A stretch of 64,000 nucleotides of DNA. It comes from Hoplostethus atlanticus. Taxonomy: Eukaryota > Chordata > Actinopteri > Trachichthyiformes > Trachichthyidae. A program made the translations under genes and the position numbers. A model generated the notes under the pieces. The model was not told where the DNA came from, did no database searches, and saw only the letters and a list, made by a program, of their open reading frames with translations. Positions 47,272 through 62,000 of this stretch are shown here, piece by piece; the first letter of the stretch is position 1, and each line of letters begins with the position of its first letter. The stretch lies in the NCBI GenBank assembly GCA_034670405.1, contig JAXDDX010000001.1, positions 3,322,501 through 3,386,500 of the forward strand. Direction: 5' to 3'.

Positions 47272-50200
47272 CCACAGATGGATAATCTAGTAAAAGTCTT
47301 CTGATAATAGGAAATTAAAGAGGAAGTGAAAAATGAGAGGTAGTCACAAAAAAGGGGAAATGATACGAGTTCTGCTCATGCAAAAATAGCTAGCATTTCA
47401 CTCTGGTGGCTTCAAAAGTCAAATGTGTCCCTGGCATTCAGCAAAATCAAGTCAGTTTCATACAGAATTAGCAGGGAAATGTGCTGAATCTGCAATATTG
47501 GCTCAAGCGCTTCGCTGCTTGTTTGTCGCTCGCACATGTAATGCTCTACAAAGTTTTACGCAGAGGGTCTTTCTTGAGAAAAAGCCTGAGACTATGTATG
47601 GACTGAGATGTCAAGAAACGTCCTGTGATGACCATGGCTGTCTAATGCTATCTCCTCTTATGGTTGTGGGCTTTTTCTCTCTCGCTCCTCCCCCCACCCC
47701 CCTCTTCAATCACACATGCTGGTGTCAGGTCTCATACAGTCACAGCTTGTTGCTAGCATCTGTTAGATCATAAATTTTTCCTGCATGGGTGTATTACCCA
47801 ACACTGCCAAAGAGAGGGCTGTGGAATGTTTGACATATAAATGAATAGGTATTTATTTTGGATTAGTTAAAACGTATTCAGCTAGTCGAGGCCCATCTAG
47901 CCTGTTACATGCTGCACATTTAAAGAAACAAGTGATACAGCTGAACATTCACTAATACACAGGAATGTTCAGATTAATTCATGAATTCATGTAATTTTGT
48001 ACATCATATTATTCATTACATTTTTTTAAATTAAACTTAAAACGTGTTAAAACTTCAAAATGTAAACACTCCTTGGCATTATCTGGATACACCGTACAAA
48101 ACACAGTGTGTACTGAACCATGTCAGTTTCAGTTTTAAACCAAGAAAACACGATATTAAGTCAGACAGTGTCTGTTTGAGCAGCCCGTCCCATGAGAGGA
48201 CAAGTGGTAAAAAGAGAAAGCTGCTGGCTGTTTTCACTCATCATTAAGAGGCCACCTGCAGTGTTGTGGTGCTGCTGTTAGACTATCACATGACAAGCAT
48301 GGGTGCATTTGTTCAGATGAGGCCTGCGCTAAGACTGGATCTCAGTAACAACCCCTTTCACAGTGCAGTGGGCGTGATGTGGCGTCTCAACTTTCCATGA
48401 GGCTTCTACACTGCATTTAGTTACAGCTTTCATCAAATTATTTCAGTAACGTTCACGTACCATCATGCATTATTTTACCTCCGAGTCAAATTAAGGTTAA
48501 ATTGGACAGAATCGGTGAATGGGAACATTACCACGCTGAGTATTAAACAGTGGAGGATCAGAGCAGGTAGACGGCACTTCAGTTACCCTGTGCTCTACAT
48601 GGCGCCTGTGGCACTGACAATCATACTAAGCAGGAACACATCATAAAGAATGGGATTTCAACATCAGTGCTTAAAATATTCATGTCAGCGGAAAGAGTCT
48701 GAGAGTACGGCTGAAATGAAGGGGATTTGCGCTCAGATCAGAGGAAGAGGAACCCCTTCATGTTGGTCTCATCTCCTATGATACCAACACACACTAACCT
48801 GACCCTATTTCAAATGACTTTCCTACTTAACGTCATGTTACTGTAAGGGGATAGAACACATACGAGGGGGGGAGGCTGAGATCTACATCTAATTTCCCCT
48901 GGGATTTCAGTGAAGGATGTTGTGGCAAATCCATTCCAAATTTCTGATGGTATTGTTACAGCAAAACATAAAAGATATTTCACGAAGTAGTTACGAGAGA
49001 ATATGTGTTCCATAATGCGCATCACTGACGAGAAATGCTCTGCCTTCGTGCCATATTCTTCACTCTGCGGCTCTAACTACAGGCAAATTAGCTTTTTCCA
49101 ATGCAAATCAGCATTCAAATGGCTTTTGATAAAACAGACGGTTGTGTTTCCCCAGTACGCTTTGGATCCTGCTATCAGTCGATGATTTATAGCTCCGGGG
49201 GTCTATTTCAGTGCTATTTTCTGGGAATTTGTTTCAGTATATCATGGTAGGCTGTGGAAATACGGTACTGCACGTGGACGAGAGTACCTTTGCCTTGTCA
49301 AATACTGTCAGTCGAGTAACTTTCAATGCACTGTAGGTATTTCAGTTCCAGTCTAGATTGACTGCAGGCTGGAATGGTGAACCAAAGGGCCGTAGAGAGG
49401 CCAGTAGTGTAATCCCCCCTTTATTAAAATGTACTCATGCTGACTAGATGTTTGCTCATGGTTTCAAAAGCAGGCTATCTTTATTCCTGTCTGCTTCAGG
49501 ATACTGATGACATGAGGTTGTCTAGGACAGCTCTGGTTTTGTCATCCGCTGGTTTATCATCAGTCAGCTCATGGAATGGAGGGAATGTGACATATGCATA
49601 TCCCCCTGTCTGGCAGAAGATTATACAGGAAGTGATGGTATGACTGGAGAATGGTTTAAATGTTTACCTAAGTAGGTGTCTAAAACATCTTTCAAACATC
49701 TCAATTTGGTGCGCAGTAGGTTTGCGGAGTAGGTTTAATGAACACATTTAGTGTCATACAGAATACGTACTCAATTTCTGGCAACAAAAAAGAAGTGATT
49801 GAAGTGAGTGTTTTCTAAACCTTATGCCAACTGCACCAAGCGACAACCCCTTTCCCCAGGGTACACCTGGCTGTGGCTTTTATTTGGGGCAGGTAAATGA
49901 TTCACATGCATGGCAACATGCACAGGAGTGTAGCATGGAACCAGGACTTGTGGCAGAGATCTCGTGGCAACTGTGCCGATGTTTCCCTAATTTGCCCCAA
50001 TCCGACAGTGGGAATAAATCATCCATGTCCAATTTCCTGAAGTTTTCCTAATACGGGTGTCAATTAGTACAAGAGTGCTACAGTGGCCACAGCTTTACAG
50101 CCTGCAAACTGGGCTGCCGCAGGCAGCACAATGCATTAGCGCACGATGAGCTGTCAGAGAGGATTATTTCAGCCACGCCAGTCAGCGAAGGGGGTGGGCG
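47271..50200. other. Non-coding spacer upstream of celf2
   Basis: No exon passes both a reading-frame and splice-site test in this stretch. Some parts (about 48880-49210 and 49820-50060) are complex, non-repetitive and balanced in composition. They could be conserved regulatory elements of celf2, but conservation cannot be judged from one sequence. Confidence 0.35.
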
Positions 50201-50232
50201 CCGCTCTGCTGCACTAAACCGAGGAGAAAGAG

Positions 50233-50240
50233 GGGGCGGG
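50233..50240 (+). promoter_or_regulatory. GC box in the upstream celf2 promoter region
   Basis: GGGGCGGG lies 87 bp before the start codon of the upstream celf2 exon. It sits within a purine-rich 5' UTR-like tract (50221-50290) that follows a GC-rich block (GGTGGGCGCCGCTC). It fits an SP/KLF site, as a motif match only. Confidence 0.35.
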
Positions 50241-50326
50241 AGACAGAGAAAGGGAGAGAAACACAGAGGAAAGAGGAAAAGAGAAGAAAGTGGCCATTAC
50301 ACAAGGTGGATTTTTCCAGAGCACCG

Positions 50327-50439
50327 ATGTTGGAACACTCTTCTGAGCTGGCCCTGGTGCAGAGTTTGTATGTCAACAGCATGCGCTGTCCCCCCTCTGC
50401 GGCCGGGGTCTCTGTCAGGAATGAGGACCTGCCTATGAG
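50327..50439 (+). CDS. celf2: celf2 alternative upstream first coding exon
   Basis: The frame from ATG 50327 reads MLEHSSELALVQSLYVNSMR, then CPPSAAGVSVRNEDLPM. It ends in phase 2 at AG|GTACGT. This parallels the human CELF2 isoform head that I remember as SELAFVETISVESMRCPKSA followed by MRNEELLLSNG. Joined to the exon at 60247, the junction reads [13 protein letters not shown], matching LLLSNGTANKMNG. An internal Met (MRCPPS) corresponds to the start of another known human isoform. The exon lies 2.6 kb upstream of the other first exon, so it needs its own promoter. Only similarity recalled from memory supports it, but phase, donor site and motif all agree. Confidence 0.88.
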
Positions 50440-53065
50440 GTACGTTGGGGTTGGCCCCTCATTCAAATCTGGGCTGGCTTTTGTGGAACACCCCGTATTT
50501 GTAATGCCTCTTTGTCTGGGCTGGATATTGTTATAGGATGTATTGTTTCCAGTTGAGGCAATCTCCCATGCTGTGAGTGTGGGTAGTGTAGTGTCTCTAT
50601 ATGCTTTTTTCCTGAGGAGACAGAGACCATATCTTAGAATCTAATACAGTCCAAATCCCTCTTTACTAGACAAAAACGATTCAATCAGGAGGCAGTGGTG
50701 TATGTTTGAATATCATACAGTTGTCATATAGAGTTTAGATTCAAAATCAATACTCTCTATCATGTTCATGTAATTAAATCTAAATATACCCATTTCATCT
50801 TTTCAGTTCCACAGGGACTCAGCTACTTGCATGGACTATAAATAAGGAAAGAGATGTGAATGTGTCAGTGATGCAGGTGTTTGTGTCTGAATCGCATACC
50901 ACACTGAAAAAGACAGACCTGGACTGAGGTGGGAAGCTTGTTGAACAAATCCAGGCCTGACTGTACTCCCTCAGCCAAAATCAACATTAGATATGAATTA
51001 TCTTCTAAAGAGGACAAGAAGGATCATTTACATCCATTGTGGACTTTGCATAACCCACTAGCACCAGACTGTGATAAGGTTGTGTTATCGTTTGTGTGTA
51101 GTTGCTGTAGATTTCTCCTACTCCACTGAATAAGCTGAAGTTGCCCCTCTCCATTTTGAGAGCGCTTTAGTTGGTCGCCATTCTGAAAATGCTTTCATGA
51201 AGGCAGAGCAGACAAAAAAAGTATGCCTACAAGTTCACGGCGACATATACAAACAGAAATGACGTAGCCCATTTGGGTTGCAGCTGCCCTATTTTTAGAT
51301 GACCTGTTCTATAATTGGTCAGGAACGGGTGCAAATCAAATGCTGGATGAAGTGATGTGTGGGACTTCAATTCCACAAGGAAAAACCTTTGATGTAAACA
51401 ACAAAAGCATGGTACATGTGGAGGATTATGATAGGATTACAATAGTAATAATCTGAGATTAAGAATGGGAGGCTAGTATTGGAATGCGCCAGCAACTAGC
51501 CCTAGACCTGTCGACTCCAACAAGCATCTCTTAGATTATATATGTTGATACATCCCAAACACTAGAAATAAATTGGTGGGATTTTCTACTCTACATAAAA
51601 CATAGTGTGTGTACATATTCACTCAAACAAGACACCGAACAGCGGCCTTTAAAAGAATCCAGCTCGTTTTATAACAAGTCTATTCAATAAGCTCCCCTGA
51701 GATCTAATTGAGTCAAAGGAAATGTGTGGATGCCTGAGATGGGATGACATTATTGTATTTTTCCTCTATTTTAATGAAACCTGATTCTCCAGAGAGGGTT
51801 AGACTTCCTTTTTATAGCAGCCCCTCAAGCTTAACGGTAATGCATGTTACATACTGTGCTTGTCTACATGTATGGCAAAATAGGTCACATATCACATTAT
51901 GCATACAAACCTCTTTTAGACTCTGTTTAGTATAGCATACGCTGCACTGCTGCCAGGTTGCCTTGAAATTGCTATGGATACAAGGATTAAGCCGGATTTC
52001 ATAAATGGGATATTTCTTAACACTTGCTATGAGTAATATTTTTGGCTTGTGCAGCTGCTGAAGCAGTAATGAGTGGTTTGATAATTAGGCTAGGCCCCCT
52101 GCCTCTCTGCTATGGCAAACAGTACTTGACAACAGCCCCCTCACCTCTACCCCCCTAGTGTAGCAGAGGCCTCGCCCATCAAGTCCAGCTCAACAAAAGA
52201 AGATAGGCTCCCCCTCCCCCAAGGGACACGACTGCCTAAACACAAAAGGGAACATGACCTATGACCCTGGGGAACGGCAAGATTCAAGACGCCAAGGAAA
52301 ACTGCATTTTAATCATCTCACTTTTGGTTGTAACAGATATATTGACCTATCTGCAATATCTAAGAAAATAAATTATTTTCATTTTCTCAATTTAAAAAAC
52401 AGCCAGACGCCTCATTTAAGAGGCCTGGGACCAGTGGAAATAAAGGCAAAATGAATCTGCTAATGGGTATTATAGTGGACAGTCTAAATAACTATGATCA
52501 GGACGTAGACTCATGCACTGACTGCCTTAGTTCCTCAAAAGCACGTGATAGGATTAGATCACTCGAATGTGTCATAAATGTACTTGATAGATATGTTCTT
52601 TTGAGCAGACGTTGAAAATGTACGATAGTAATGCTATACTAAATGTTATATATGGGAGTATTATAAGGATACCACGGGAGATAGAGCTACCATAAATTAC
52701 GATAAGGTCACTATAAACTCGCTGTTGCGTCCCTATAGGAATATTATAGTGAATTTAGCTACATTGGGGCACAAGCGCTGTGAGCAGCAGTAAACGTGGT
52801 TTTCAGACTTTTGTTGAGAGGCCACGCCTCTGCTTTGCTGCAGCTCAGTGTGCAGTGTGACAGTAGCTTGTCTGAATTTATTTCAGTTGGGGACGGGAGA
52901 AAATTAGGAGGAGGAAGAATAAGGCGAATACCGGTTTCCTCTCGCATGCCGTTTTGAAGGCCCCTGCACCTGCTCTGCTCCGTCTCCTCGTCGTCTCGCA
53001 GGAGTTGAACCTCTTGCGAGTGGACGTCTCTTCTCATTGTTTGGTACGGCGTTGTTGTTTTCAAC
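50440..53065. other. Intron and second promoter region between celf2 first exons
   Basis: This stretch is intronic for the upstream transcript and holds the promoter and 5' UTR of the 53066 exon near its right end. From about 52790 the sequence is CpG-richer (CTCGTCGTCTCGCAGG, GGTACGGCGTTG). No other coding exon was recognised. Confidence 0.45.
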
Positions 53066-56000
53066 ATGGATTCGGCGTACAACCTGGATTTTCACCCTTT
53101 GACCGAAAGCCGGTTAATGAGTTCTAGCGATACAATGTAAGTAACCCAACTATCGATTTGTCTTGTGGCCCCGGCCAAACCTTAGCGTGTTTTAGAATAA
53201 ATGCAACACTCCTCGGGGAGACTTGGGAGTTAGCTAGCGTTAGCTTAACTAGGAACAGAGATGCTAACGTTGCTAGTAAAGCTAATCTAACACGGATATC
53301 ATCGACGGTACGCCCACCTGAAGTTAAACCAGTTTACCTAACTTATAAAAGGAGAATGTAGACACGAACAGGTAGACTAAGTAAATGTAACATTAACCGT
53401 AGCCACGACTAAGCACCTATCTTTTAGGCTATATATTACTCGAAATTACTAAAAGGGGAAACGCCGATGGCTAGCGGCGGTATCGGATATTATGCGCGCT
53501 AGATAGTCAAGTGACATGTGCTTCCGGAGATCACACGTTTCGGTATCAAACTATAAAAACAACCTTGGCAACCGTACATATAACACAACAGTCCCAGTGG
53601 TGTTCTTGTTTACTTATACAAGCACAACAGCCATCTTTTGGTGTTTTGTGCTTAGCTAAGTTTGAGCTGCTGAACAAGTTCACATCGACGTGTTCGCGAT
53701 CGAAGGGGTAGGTGGTAGAAGGGGTTGCATAGTCAATATGCTACGCTTCAAAGGGAAGTACATTGAATACCTCGTTAACGTTGGATTTCATGCTTGTATC
53801 GTCGCTTAAGATAACGCTAGCTAATAAAGGTTATTGCCGTGCTTATATCAGTGTGTATAATGACCATTGCTTCTTTCATTTCAATAGGAAACGCTCAACA
53901 AAACAAGTGAACCTTCTTTGTAACCACCACACGAGCTAAGCTTGGCTTGCCTGGCGCACACCCAGACCCTCCCTGTCTGTTTTAGCAATCCAGCTAGCTA
54001 ACATTGTTAGCTGCAGCTTATAGAGTCCCATCGGTGCTCCATGTTGAGTTTAGAGTGCTTACTTAGCGACAGAGAACACGTGGTTGCTACATTATCGAGC
54101 CATTAATGGACATCTTGTGACAGAGCATGTAAACAGGAACAAAAGCCAACCAGCAGACATAACGGACCGTTTTATAACGATGTCCGCTCGGCACAGCTAA
54201 TTTTGTTTTAGTAGGAGAAATACCAAAGCTCAACCTGTTTTCACGAGGCTGTTAAAGTCTGCATGATTAACGTTACAGTTTCTGGAATGCTGTCCTCATT
54301 TTCCAGCGAAATGGGCTTGGTCCCATGTTTCACACTTCATGTTTCTTACACTTGTAGCAAACTGTTTAGTATTAATACTTAACACGGTGTCAACTTTTTT
54401 TCACAATATTTTATAAATATCTTATTTTGAAAGGGTTAGACATTTTCCCTATCAGTGTTTGTCGCTTTAAGCCATGCCAGAGGCTGGTTGCAGCGAATGG
54501 GGACAGACTGCAAGTTAATTTCTTGTCCAGCGAATTTCATTATCATCTGCGCCTTAATCCTTAAACCTAAACCAAATGTTGGTGTCATGTGATGATAACC
54601 CTAAATCAAGAGGTGATTGTAGAAATGAATGGATTTTAAAGCATTTCTGGCAGTTCTCTCTCTGGGGTCTGAAATGCTAGGTGTGGACCTTTTTTTTCTC
54701 TCCACTGGTTTGATGGGGGAAATCCTATCTTTTGTCTTCGGAGACAGTGAGGTGGTGATTAGATCTGGCCCCAGCTGTATTTGATTGATCCACCGACTGT
54801 CGACGGTTACTATCTAGGCTTAAGTGTGATCTTTTGGCAACAAACACTGGCATAATGCTATGTCAGTGAGATAAGTGTCATGGTGATCACTGTGTTGTGG
54901 ATGGGGAGCTGTTGATCTGTGCAACGTGTGGGCTCTTGGCACGGGGTCCGGGGGTTGCTTGCTTGGGCCAGCTGTTCTGTTCTTTCCCCTCACTCCGACG
55001 GTGGTGGTGGGAGCGCACTATACAGGCAGATGTTGAAGGCCGGGAGCAGGAAGGCTCTGATCTGGCCTGTCACCTGTTCCTCTGCTCCTGCTGCTAGTGT
55101 GGCGTGCCAATGGACCTGTTTAATTAGAAGACTGCCTGGCCCGGACCAACATGCACAGCCGTGGATGTTCATAATAAAGTTCCCTATTTCTTGTCAGTGG
55201 ACTGGTGCGGTCGAAGGTTGAGCAAATTCTTTTGCAAGTCTCACAAACCACTGGCGTTATGTGACTGTTACGCAAGATCGGATGCATCCACCATGTTCAG
55301 AAAATTGGCAATGTGTGGCAGTTCAGTCATTAACACACATTACATTACAGTCCTGGTGAAACAACACACTAACAAACTAAGGGATGTTAAAGCTTTAATG
55401 ATTTTTTGGGGAATGGAGGTCATTGATCGTAATGAAGTGTTTTAGGCCCTCATGCTCGTGGACTAGAAGGCAACGATGTCTGCGATCTATGTGAGGTGGA
55501 ATCAGCTGTTGGGGTGAATAAGCATTTCTCAGGTGGCCAAATCTGAGTAGCAGTAGTGGATTGGGTGGAGTAGGTGTGTGTCAGCTGGGTGACCTTTCTC
55601 TTTTGGATTGACGTCTTAGTGGAACAGAAAGCCTTTGGTGACTGACACTTCTACGAGTCTGTGGACGGGTGCTAATTTGTACGCATAGACTGAAAACCAA
55701 AAAACACATTTAGTAAGAGGTGGACTGTATTCACTGAAGATGTTCTGTAGCCTCTTTCAGGTTAGCATAATGGATGACTTAGTAAGTCAGTGCAGTAAGC
55801 TGACTGTCAAAGTATGCAAGTGTAATTGCTGCTTTTAGTATGCTGTTTGTCTCTTCGTTTGAGATGCCTTGCTACAGCTGCTGCTTCTGCCAATAAGCTC
55901 CACCTGAAGATTTGCATTCATGCTCCATCTGAGAGAGAGAGGTGTGATAGGAGTTGATTTGGTTGGAATCTTATGCTGGATATTTGACTGTTCGTTCACC

Positions 56001-59000
56001 CTAGCTTTGCTTAGCAACATCATTCATAACTGCCAAGGGTGCTTGGTGTGATTATGGAGCTAATGGGGCGGGCCTTGTCATCAGATGTTGGCCGTCTGTT
56101 AACATGGGGCCCATTCAGAGGCTGATTGAACATGTCTGTCTTCATCAGGGGAAATGCAACAATCAAATCGGGTCGTATTGAGCTGAATTGGAGTTAATGC
56201 CAGGAGGAAAATGTCTTAATGCCTGTTCATCAGAACCCCGATACGCTCATTAGGGTCCACCACTTGGTATGGAAGTCAAATGATGCTCAGCCCTATTCTG
56301 CTTTCTCGCCTGAAGCAGCATTCATCCTTGGTCATCATTGTTTTTTCCAACCTGGGTCACATGAGTCACAGAGTGACTCTGTTGTGGATTTCACTAAAGG
56401 GGTCTACTGCAGACTATTGTGTGAAACCTGCTTCCAAGTCCTGGGGCCAGTTTGTAGGTTATGTCTCCAAGCCAGTCAGACCGGTATTTTTATTCAAAGT
56501 TTGATCGCTCCCTCAACCTGTCAACCCAACATTTTGCCCTTTGGTGTTGCCTACTGGCTAGCGGAGAAAATAGATAGAGCTAGTGAGAGAGCCTTTATGT
56601 CCTACTTGACAGCTGTCAAAGATATCGCCAAGGCATTGCTGACGTTCTGTGTCTTGTTGAAGCAGCTTATAAGGCCATTGGTTTCCTGAAAAAAAGTGTC
56701 GCAATTTTATTCAGGGTATTACTAGCAAACAGATGTTTCACTTGACTGATCTTCCTCTTTTCTCAGAAGCATTACATGTGTCCATGTGGACCTTTTTTTA
56801 TCCCAAATAAAGCATGGCAGTAGTGTGCTGCTGGCTGCAACCCTGAGGCAAGGGAGTATTCTTTACTGTATTACTTGGACATCAAAAACCTCAGCAATAT
56901 GTGTAATGTTGCTCCTATGGGATTTGCTCAGATCAATATTTTAATTACAGCAACATTATGATTGTGTAATTGAATGACATTGTAACTAATGGTAACTATT
57001 AGGGTACATCAAGGCATGGCAGGCATCATAATAATGAAAGTGACCACAATTAAAAGGAAGCGAGAACAGATTACTTTCCATCAGTGGTGATGACAAAACT
57101 AACGGCTCCAGCTATGTCAGCACGGTGCACATCTTGTTGCTTTTGACTTCCGGTGGTTTTAAGATTAACGCACACAGCGCCGACTTTTCAAAATCATCTG
57201 CTGTACTAGGCAAATTGACTTTCTATAATGGGAGCAGCAAAGGTGTTACTGGCATACTTCTGCGGTCAGAGCGCACCAGTGGAGCAGACACATGGTCCAG
57301 ATAAATCACCTTTTTTATGGGAGGTGCAACAGCAAGTATGCAACTGTCGTGGGTCTGGATGACTTGCCAGCTGCTCCAGGGCGTCTTGGAGCACGGTGAC
57401 CTGCCACATCGCAAGGCTGTTTCTGGACGCTCAGCAAAAGACTCAATCACCGATGCCTGGGAACATCCTGCAGGGTGGTGTAGTGAGTAGGAACACCATC
57501 CTGTTTGAGCAAGACTGAATCCCTTCCAGCTTCAGTGGTGCTGTTCTTTAGCTGACCTGTCCTCTGACATCCCTGTGGAGGGGGGCAGTAAGTGAAAGGA
57601 GGATTTCCCTATGCAGCCATGGCCAAAAAATACAAAACGGCTGCTAAGATTTGGTTCACCAATGATCTAAAAATGCCTGGCGAATGTGTGAGCGGTGGAT
57701 GATAGTGGTGTACCACACTATCAGTTTCTTCCTGCTTCCTGGCCTCCATGGCCAAGCAGAAAGGTTCCCTGTGGAATCTATTATTAATTAGTAATTTTGC
57801 TTCAGTCCTAGGGCCGTCCCGGGACAACTCCCAGTGTTGTTCTTTAAGAATGGCTCTAATTTGGATACTTATATGATTACATGGACACTTGTGCTGTAAT
57901 TGCTAGTGTATTATTTGTGAAGGGGAAGTATTAAGACCCGATGATGATTACTTTTCAAGCCGTGGGAGCCACCACCGCTAAATACATATAAAGAAAACAC
58001 TGTATGTAAGGGTATTGCTCTTGAGCGTTCAGTGTGATGGGTAATTAAGACCTTTTCGAGTGACGGAACACACATCCAGTTTTTCAAGTGAGTTTTACCG
58101 TGCCAAAAGCAAGGTTGTATCAGAGGGCGCTCTGCAAAATGGCGTCAGAGTGCCACTGGCAATACTGGATAAATGGTGTCACACACCACAGTGCTGTGGC
58201 CTTGGTAGACGTAGCCTTCGATGTGTTCCAAAGCATCCTTCTGACTTGGCCCATTGTACTGTAGAGGGAACGGTGAATAGTGTTCTCCAGCATGGGGGAA
58301 CAATATGTGATTGTTCCCCTGCTGTGGTGAAGAAGCTGTAGGTTACTCCCTGTACCATCGCCAAAACGCCCGAGGTGAAGATGGACCATAAAATCCCTGT
58401 CTGCTAACCAGCGACTCTTAAGAGGTTTAGAGCTCTGCCGTGCTGTTTTCCTGTAGCTGTCAGGGCTGGTCGGGGGGGGAGGCAGTTGCCTCTTTTATTG
58501 GTGGAGGGAAGCTTTTGTTTCTCTGGTCCTTTTTTTTTTTTTTTTTCCTCCCCCTGTTTTATCTGTCATCATTTGGATATATTGACGGCCTGCACTGGGC
58601 AAGTTGTGCTGGTTAAAAAAAACAGTTTGGAAAGAGGCGTGGAGTTGGATTTCTGATAAACACAGCTTGAAGTGTGATTCATCAGTATGTCGTTTAAGTC
58701 CTTCAAGGAGTTTGGCGTTTCTGCGGAACGCCTGGGCTCGATTTGTAAGAGATGGATGGCTCGTGTCCAAAGGTCTGTATGCTAAATTCTCAATACTTTA
58801 TTTAGTTCCTCTGTCAGCCTGTCTCTTTCTGCCTACAATCCCGTTAAAAGTAATTGGGGACCGTGTGCTGTGCCAGACTGATATCTCAACTCGAGTCCCA
58901 TCGGTCTCCACCTTCTGTGTGCTCTTCCTGTGATCCTCAGCCCGGGCACAGTCTGGTAGCGCCATGTGTACTGGGAGTGATGCCTTTTGCTCAACATGAT

Positions 59001-62000
59001 CTCTTTATGCCTGGAAAACCGGTGGAGGGCTGTAGCTCCAGCCTTATGCTTTGCTACTAGCCTGTTTTAGCCCTAGTATGTTTGTGTGTGTGTGTGTGTG
59101 CTTGTCTATATGTGTGAGTGAGACAAAGGTTCTGTAGTTGCAGGTGCACTGGTGGTTATCAACTCTGTCACAACGAATTACCTCAAAGGAAAATGGCAGT
59201 TTTGAGTATTTCACTCACCTCTTATCATTTCCAGGCCCACCTAGATTGTCGTTATATATTTGGCTAACTATGCAATTCAAAATTGTGATACCATCCACTG
59301 CTCAAAGGATCCAGTTTGGTTTTAAACCGCTATCAAACTGGCATCCTTGTCAACAAAACTATGATTCGTTGTTTTGAATTTTGTGGTTTGTTTTTGGCAG
59401 GAAAATGGCTTTTATGTTGCATTCATGCATTCAGGGATTAACTTGAATAGCTAGTTCCTAACAAAGTACTATTTTAAAGTGTACAGCTGGAACAATAACA
59501 TTTCTGTTTGAATTGATGGCTGTTACACAATGTGTCAAATGATGTTTGTCAGATGAACACCCATCAGCTAGCAAGCACTTGTTGATGACTTGTTGTTTTT
59601 AAAATGTGAATTCTTGTTCCAAATGATAATAGCAAAGTCATGCACTTGGCAATACTCGATGGGCAATGTAAAACAGAGATGTGATGAAGAGATTGAGTCA
59701 AAAACTGAACAACAACGGTATTTCACTTTAATCAGCCTGAGAATGCTGATCTCTCCGCTGCCATCAGGCTAAGTAGCGCTCCTGACCCACTCTGCAGTAG
59801 GCTTGGTTTGCGTGATTGCTAGACCTCTCTATTTAGTTAACTCGGTACACTTGGCTTCCGTTTAGTGTCTTTTCCCCTTTGATAGGGGCATAGAGGCCTA
59901 CTTAAAGTACCACTGCTCTGTCAGGTTTGATTGATTATCATGTGTGGAGCTGGTTGGGCTAAGCTGTTAGATTTGTCTAGATTTGATTCAACAGTGTACT
60001 TATGAATGAACGTGCTTCTTCAGGTTCAAGTGCAGCTTCAGGTTCTGAAATATGTCTTGGCAGGCAGTGCAGGGCATTCATCATCATACTGTCAGTCCAG
60101 TCCAAATATCAATCCAAGTTGCATTATGTGTGTGTATATATATACCAGTGGATTGGTGCAGTGATTAACGCAGAATTCACTGATTTATGTTTAAAGTTGC
60201 TGAAATGACAATACTAATCACAGATCCTTTTTCTTCTCTCCCTTAGCAACGGCAACGGCAGCAAGATGAACGGGTCGCTGGAGCACTTGGACCAGCCAGA
60301 CCCAGACTCCATCAAGATGTTTGTGGGCCAGATCCCACGCTCCTGGTCAGAAACAGAGCTGAAGGAGCTTTTTGAGCCCTACGGAGCTGTGCACCAGATC
60401 AACATCCTCCGTGACCGCACCCAGAACCCCCCTCAGAGCAAAGGTATTATTGTTTTTGGTTGTTTCATTCACCACAAACCTTCAGTATTTTACCAGCAAG
60501 CTAGATGTTTACAATACATTAGGATATCCAAATGAGGGTTGTTCACCTACTGAAGTGGCTGGTTGAGTAACGTACTGGCCAAAGTTCGATTTTACCAGCA
60601 TTTGGCTGGCACTAGTTAATTTCCCACCCAACGTACAGGAATAGGAGCTGTCAAGCGAAAGGCACAAAATCCTGCTGTTACCACCATCACCCATTGTCGC
60701 AGTTCAACACAATGCCTTTAGGCAATGCACAGCATTGCTTGTGTGCGCAAGCAATACAGCTGTGTTTGTGCTTACCGATGAGATGATTCAATAATCTGTT
60801 GCATTTCAGGGTTAAAAAATAACACCCTTTTCCATAACCCTGCATTATGGAAATGTTCTTTTTACTTTGCCGTGCTGGTTTAAAAGCAGTGTTGTATAAA
60901 GGAGGGTGGGGGAGGGAGTGTTACTTGTCTGCAATTTTCCATTAAGACATCCATCGATGCACTCACCTTAGAAAGAGTGCTCGAGTCGAGCGATTCAGTT
61001 TAGGTTGCAATTAGAGGAGACAGTGAAGTGGAAGCCTGCCGTCTGCAAAGAGCTGCAGAGTGCCACTGGAGCTGCCCAGTCTCCCGGAACTAACTGCAGG
61101 TGAATAAAGTAAAAGACGGCTTCGTGGATGTAAATATCCTGACTTTACGACATCACCCAATTTCAATTCCCCCGATGCTTGGGTGACTCGCTACGCTTTA
61201 AAGCCCTAATCCTCTCTTGGGTTTTAATGTGGGATCCTCTTTGATGGAAGGACCGGCATGGAGCCTACCTCGCTCTGCCAGTGGTTTGAGAGTTGTCACT
61301 GCTATTTGGTCACGTAGGAGATCTGCCTCTCGCCTCCTGAGCTGTGACAATCTGCACCGTTCAAAGCACCAGCCTGGCTACTGGAACACTTGAATTCACC
61401 TTGTCAGTCTTTAAGGGACTACACTGACTTTTTGGGAAATTGTCTGGTTGCTCAGGTTGCTCTGGTACCCTTTATGTGACCTGAGGATTAGCAGAAAAAG
61501 GTCTTCTCTTCCTGTATTAGACAATAGTAGTTACCTATGGGCACCTAAAATGCTGTAACCTAACGCATTAGCATGTGGACAGGACAGAGGTGTGTACCAG
61601 AAATGCAACAGACGATTTTGGTTGTACTCCTATCGTAACATGTAAAAGGTAGTTTGACCAGTGAGCCAATTTCCCAATCGCTGTTTTGCTTTAGTTTCAC
61701 AAATCTAAGATCACCATGGTTTCAAAGGTGGAGCGGTTGAGTTCTTGGGGGTGCTGATTATACAGCGTGTTTATATACAGCCAACATTGTGCAGTTCATT
61801 GGGAGGCTGAATAGTTCAAAGCCCCCCTTTTTTTTAGCGGCGAGCCCTCCCCTGTCCCCGAGTGTCAGCTGTGATGTCCTATTGACATGTTAATGCCATG
61901 TTAATGTATTCTAATAGATAATCTGGCCTGATCACAGCCGCCCTTTGGCTCACTCTGACGATGTGAGGTGAATTTGGTTGAGCCCCGGCCCCATTTTCTC

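Larger units (their letters stand above)
53137..60246. other. Large celf2 intron (7.1 kb)
   Basis: No additional exon can be supported. The early part (53200-54060) is rich in GCTAACGTTA- and GCTAGC-like strings. A GC-richer complex block lies at about 54890-55200. An interspersed repeat fragment is at 57465-57610 and a (GT)n tract at 59082-59100. Confidence 0.5.

Noticed and set aside
47423-47773. 116-codon open frame in the taf3-celf2 spacer
   Set aside because: No domain, splice context or similarity is recognised; it is compatible with a chance frame.
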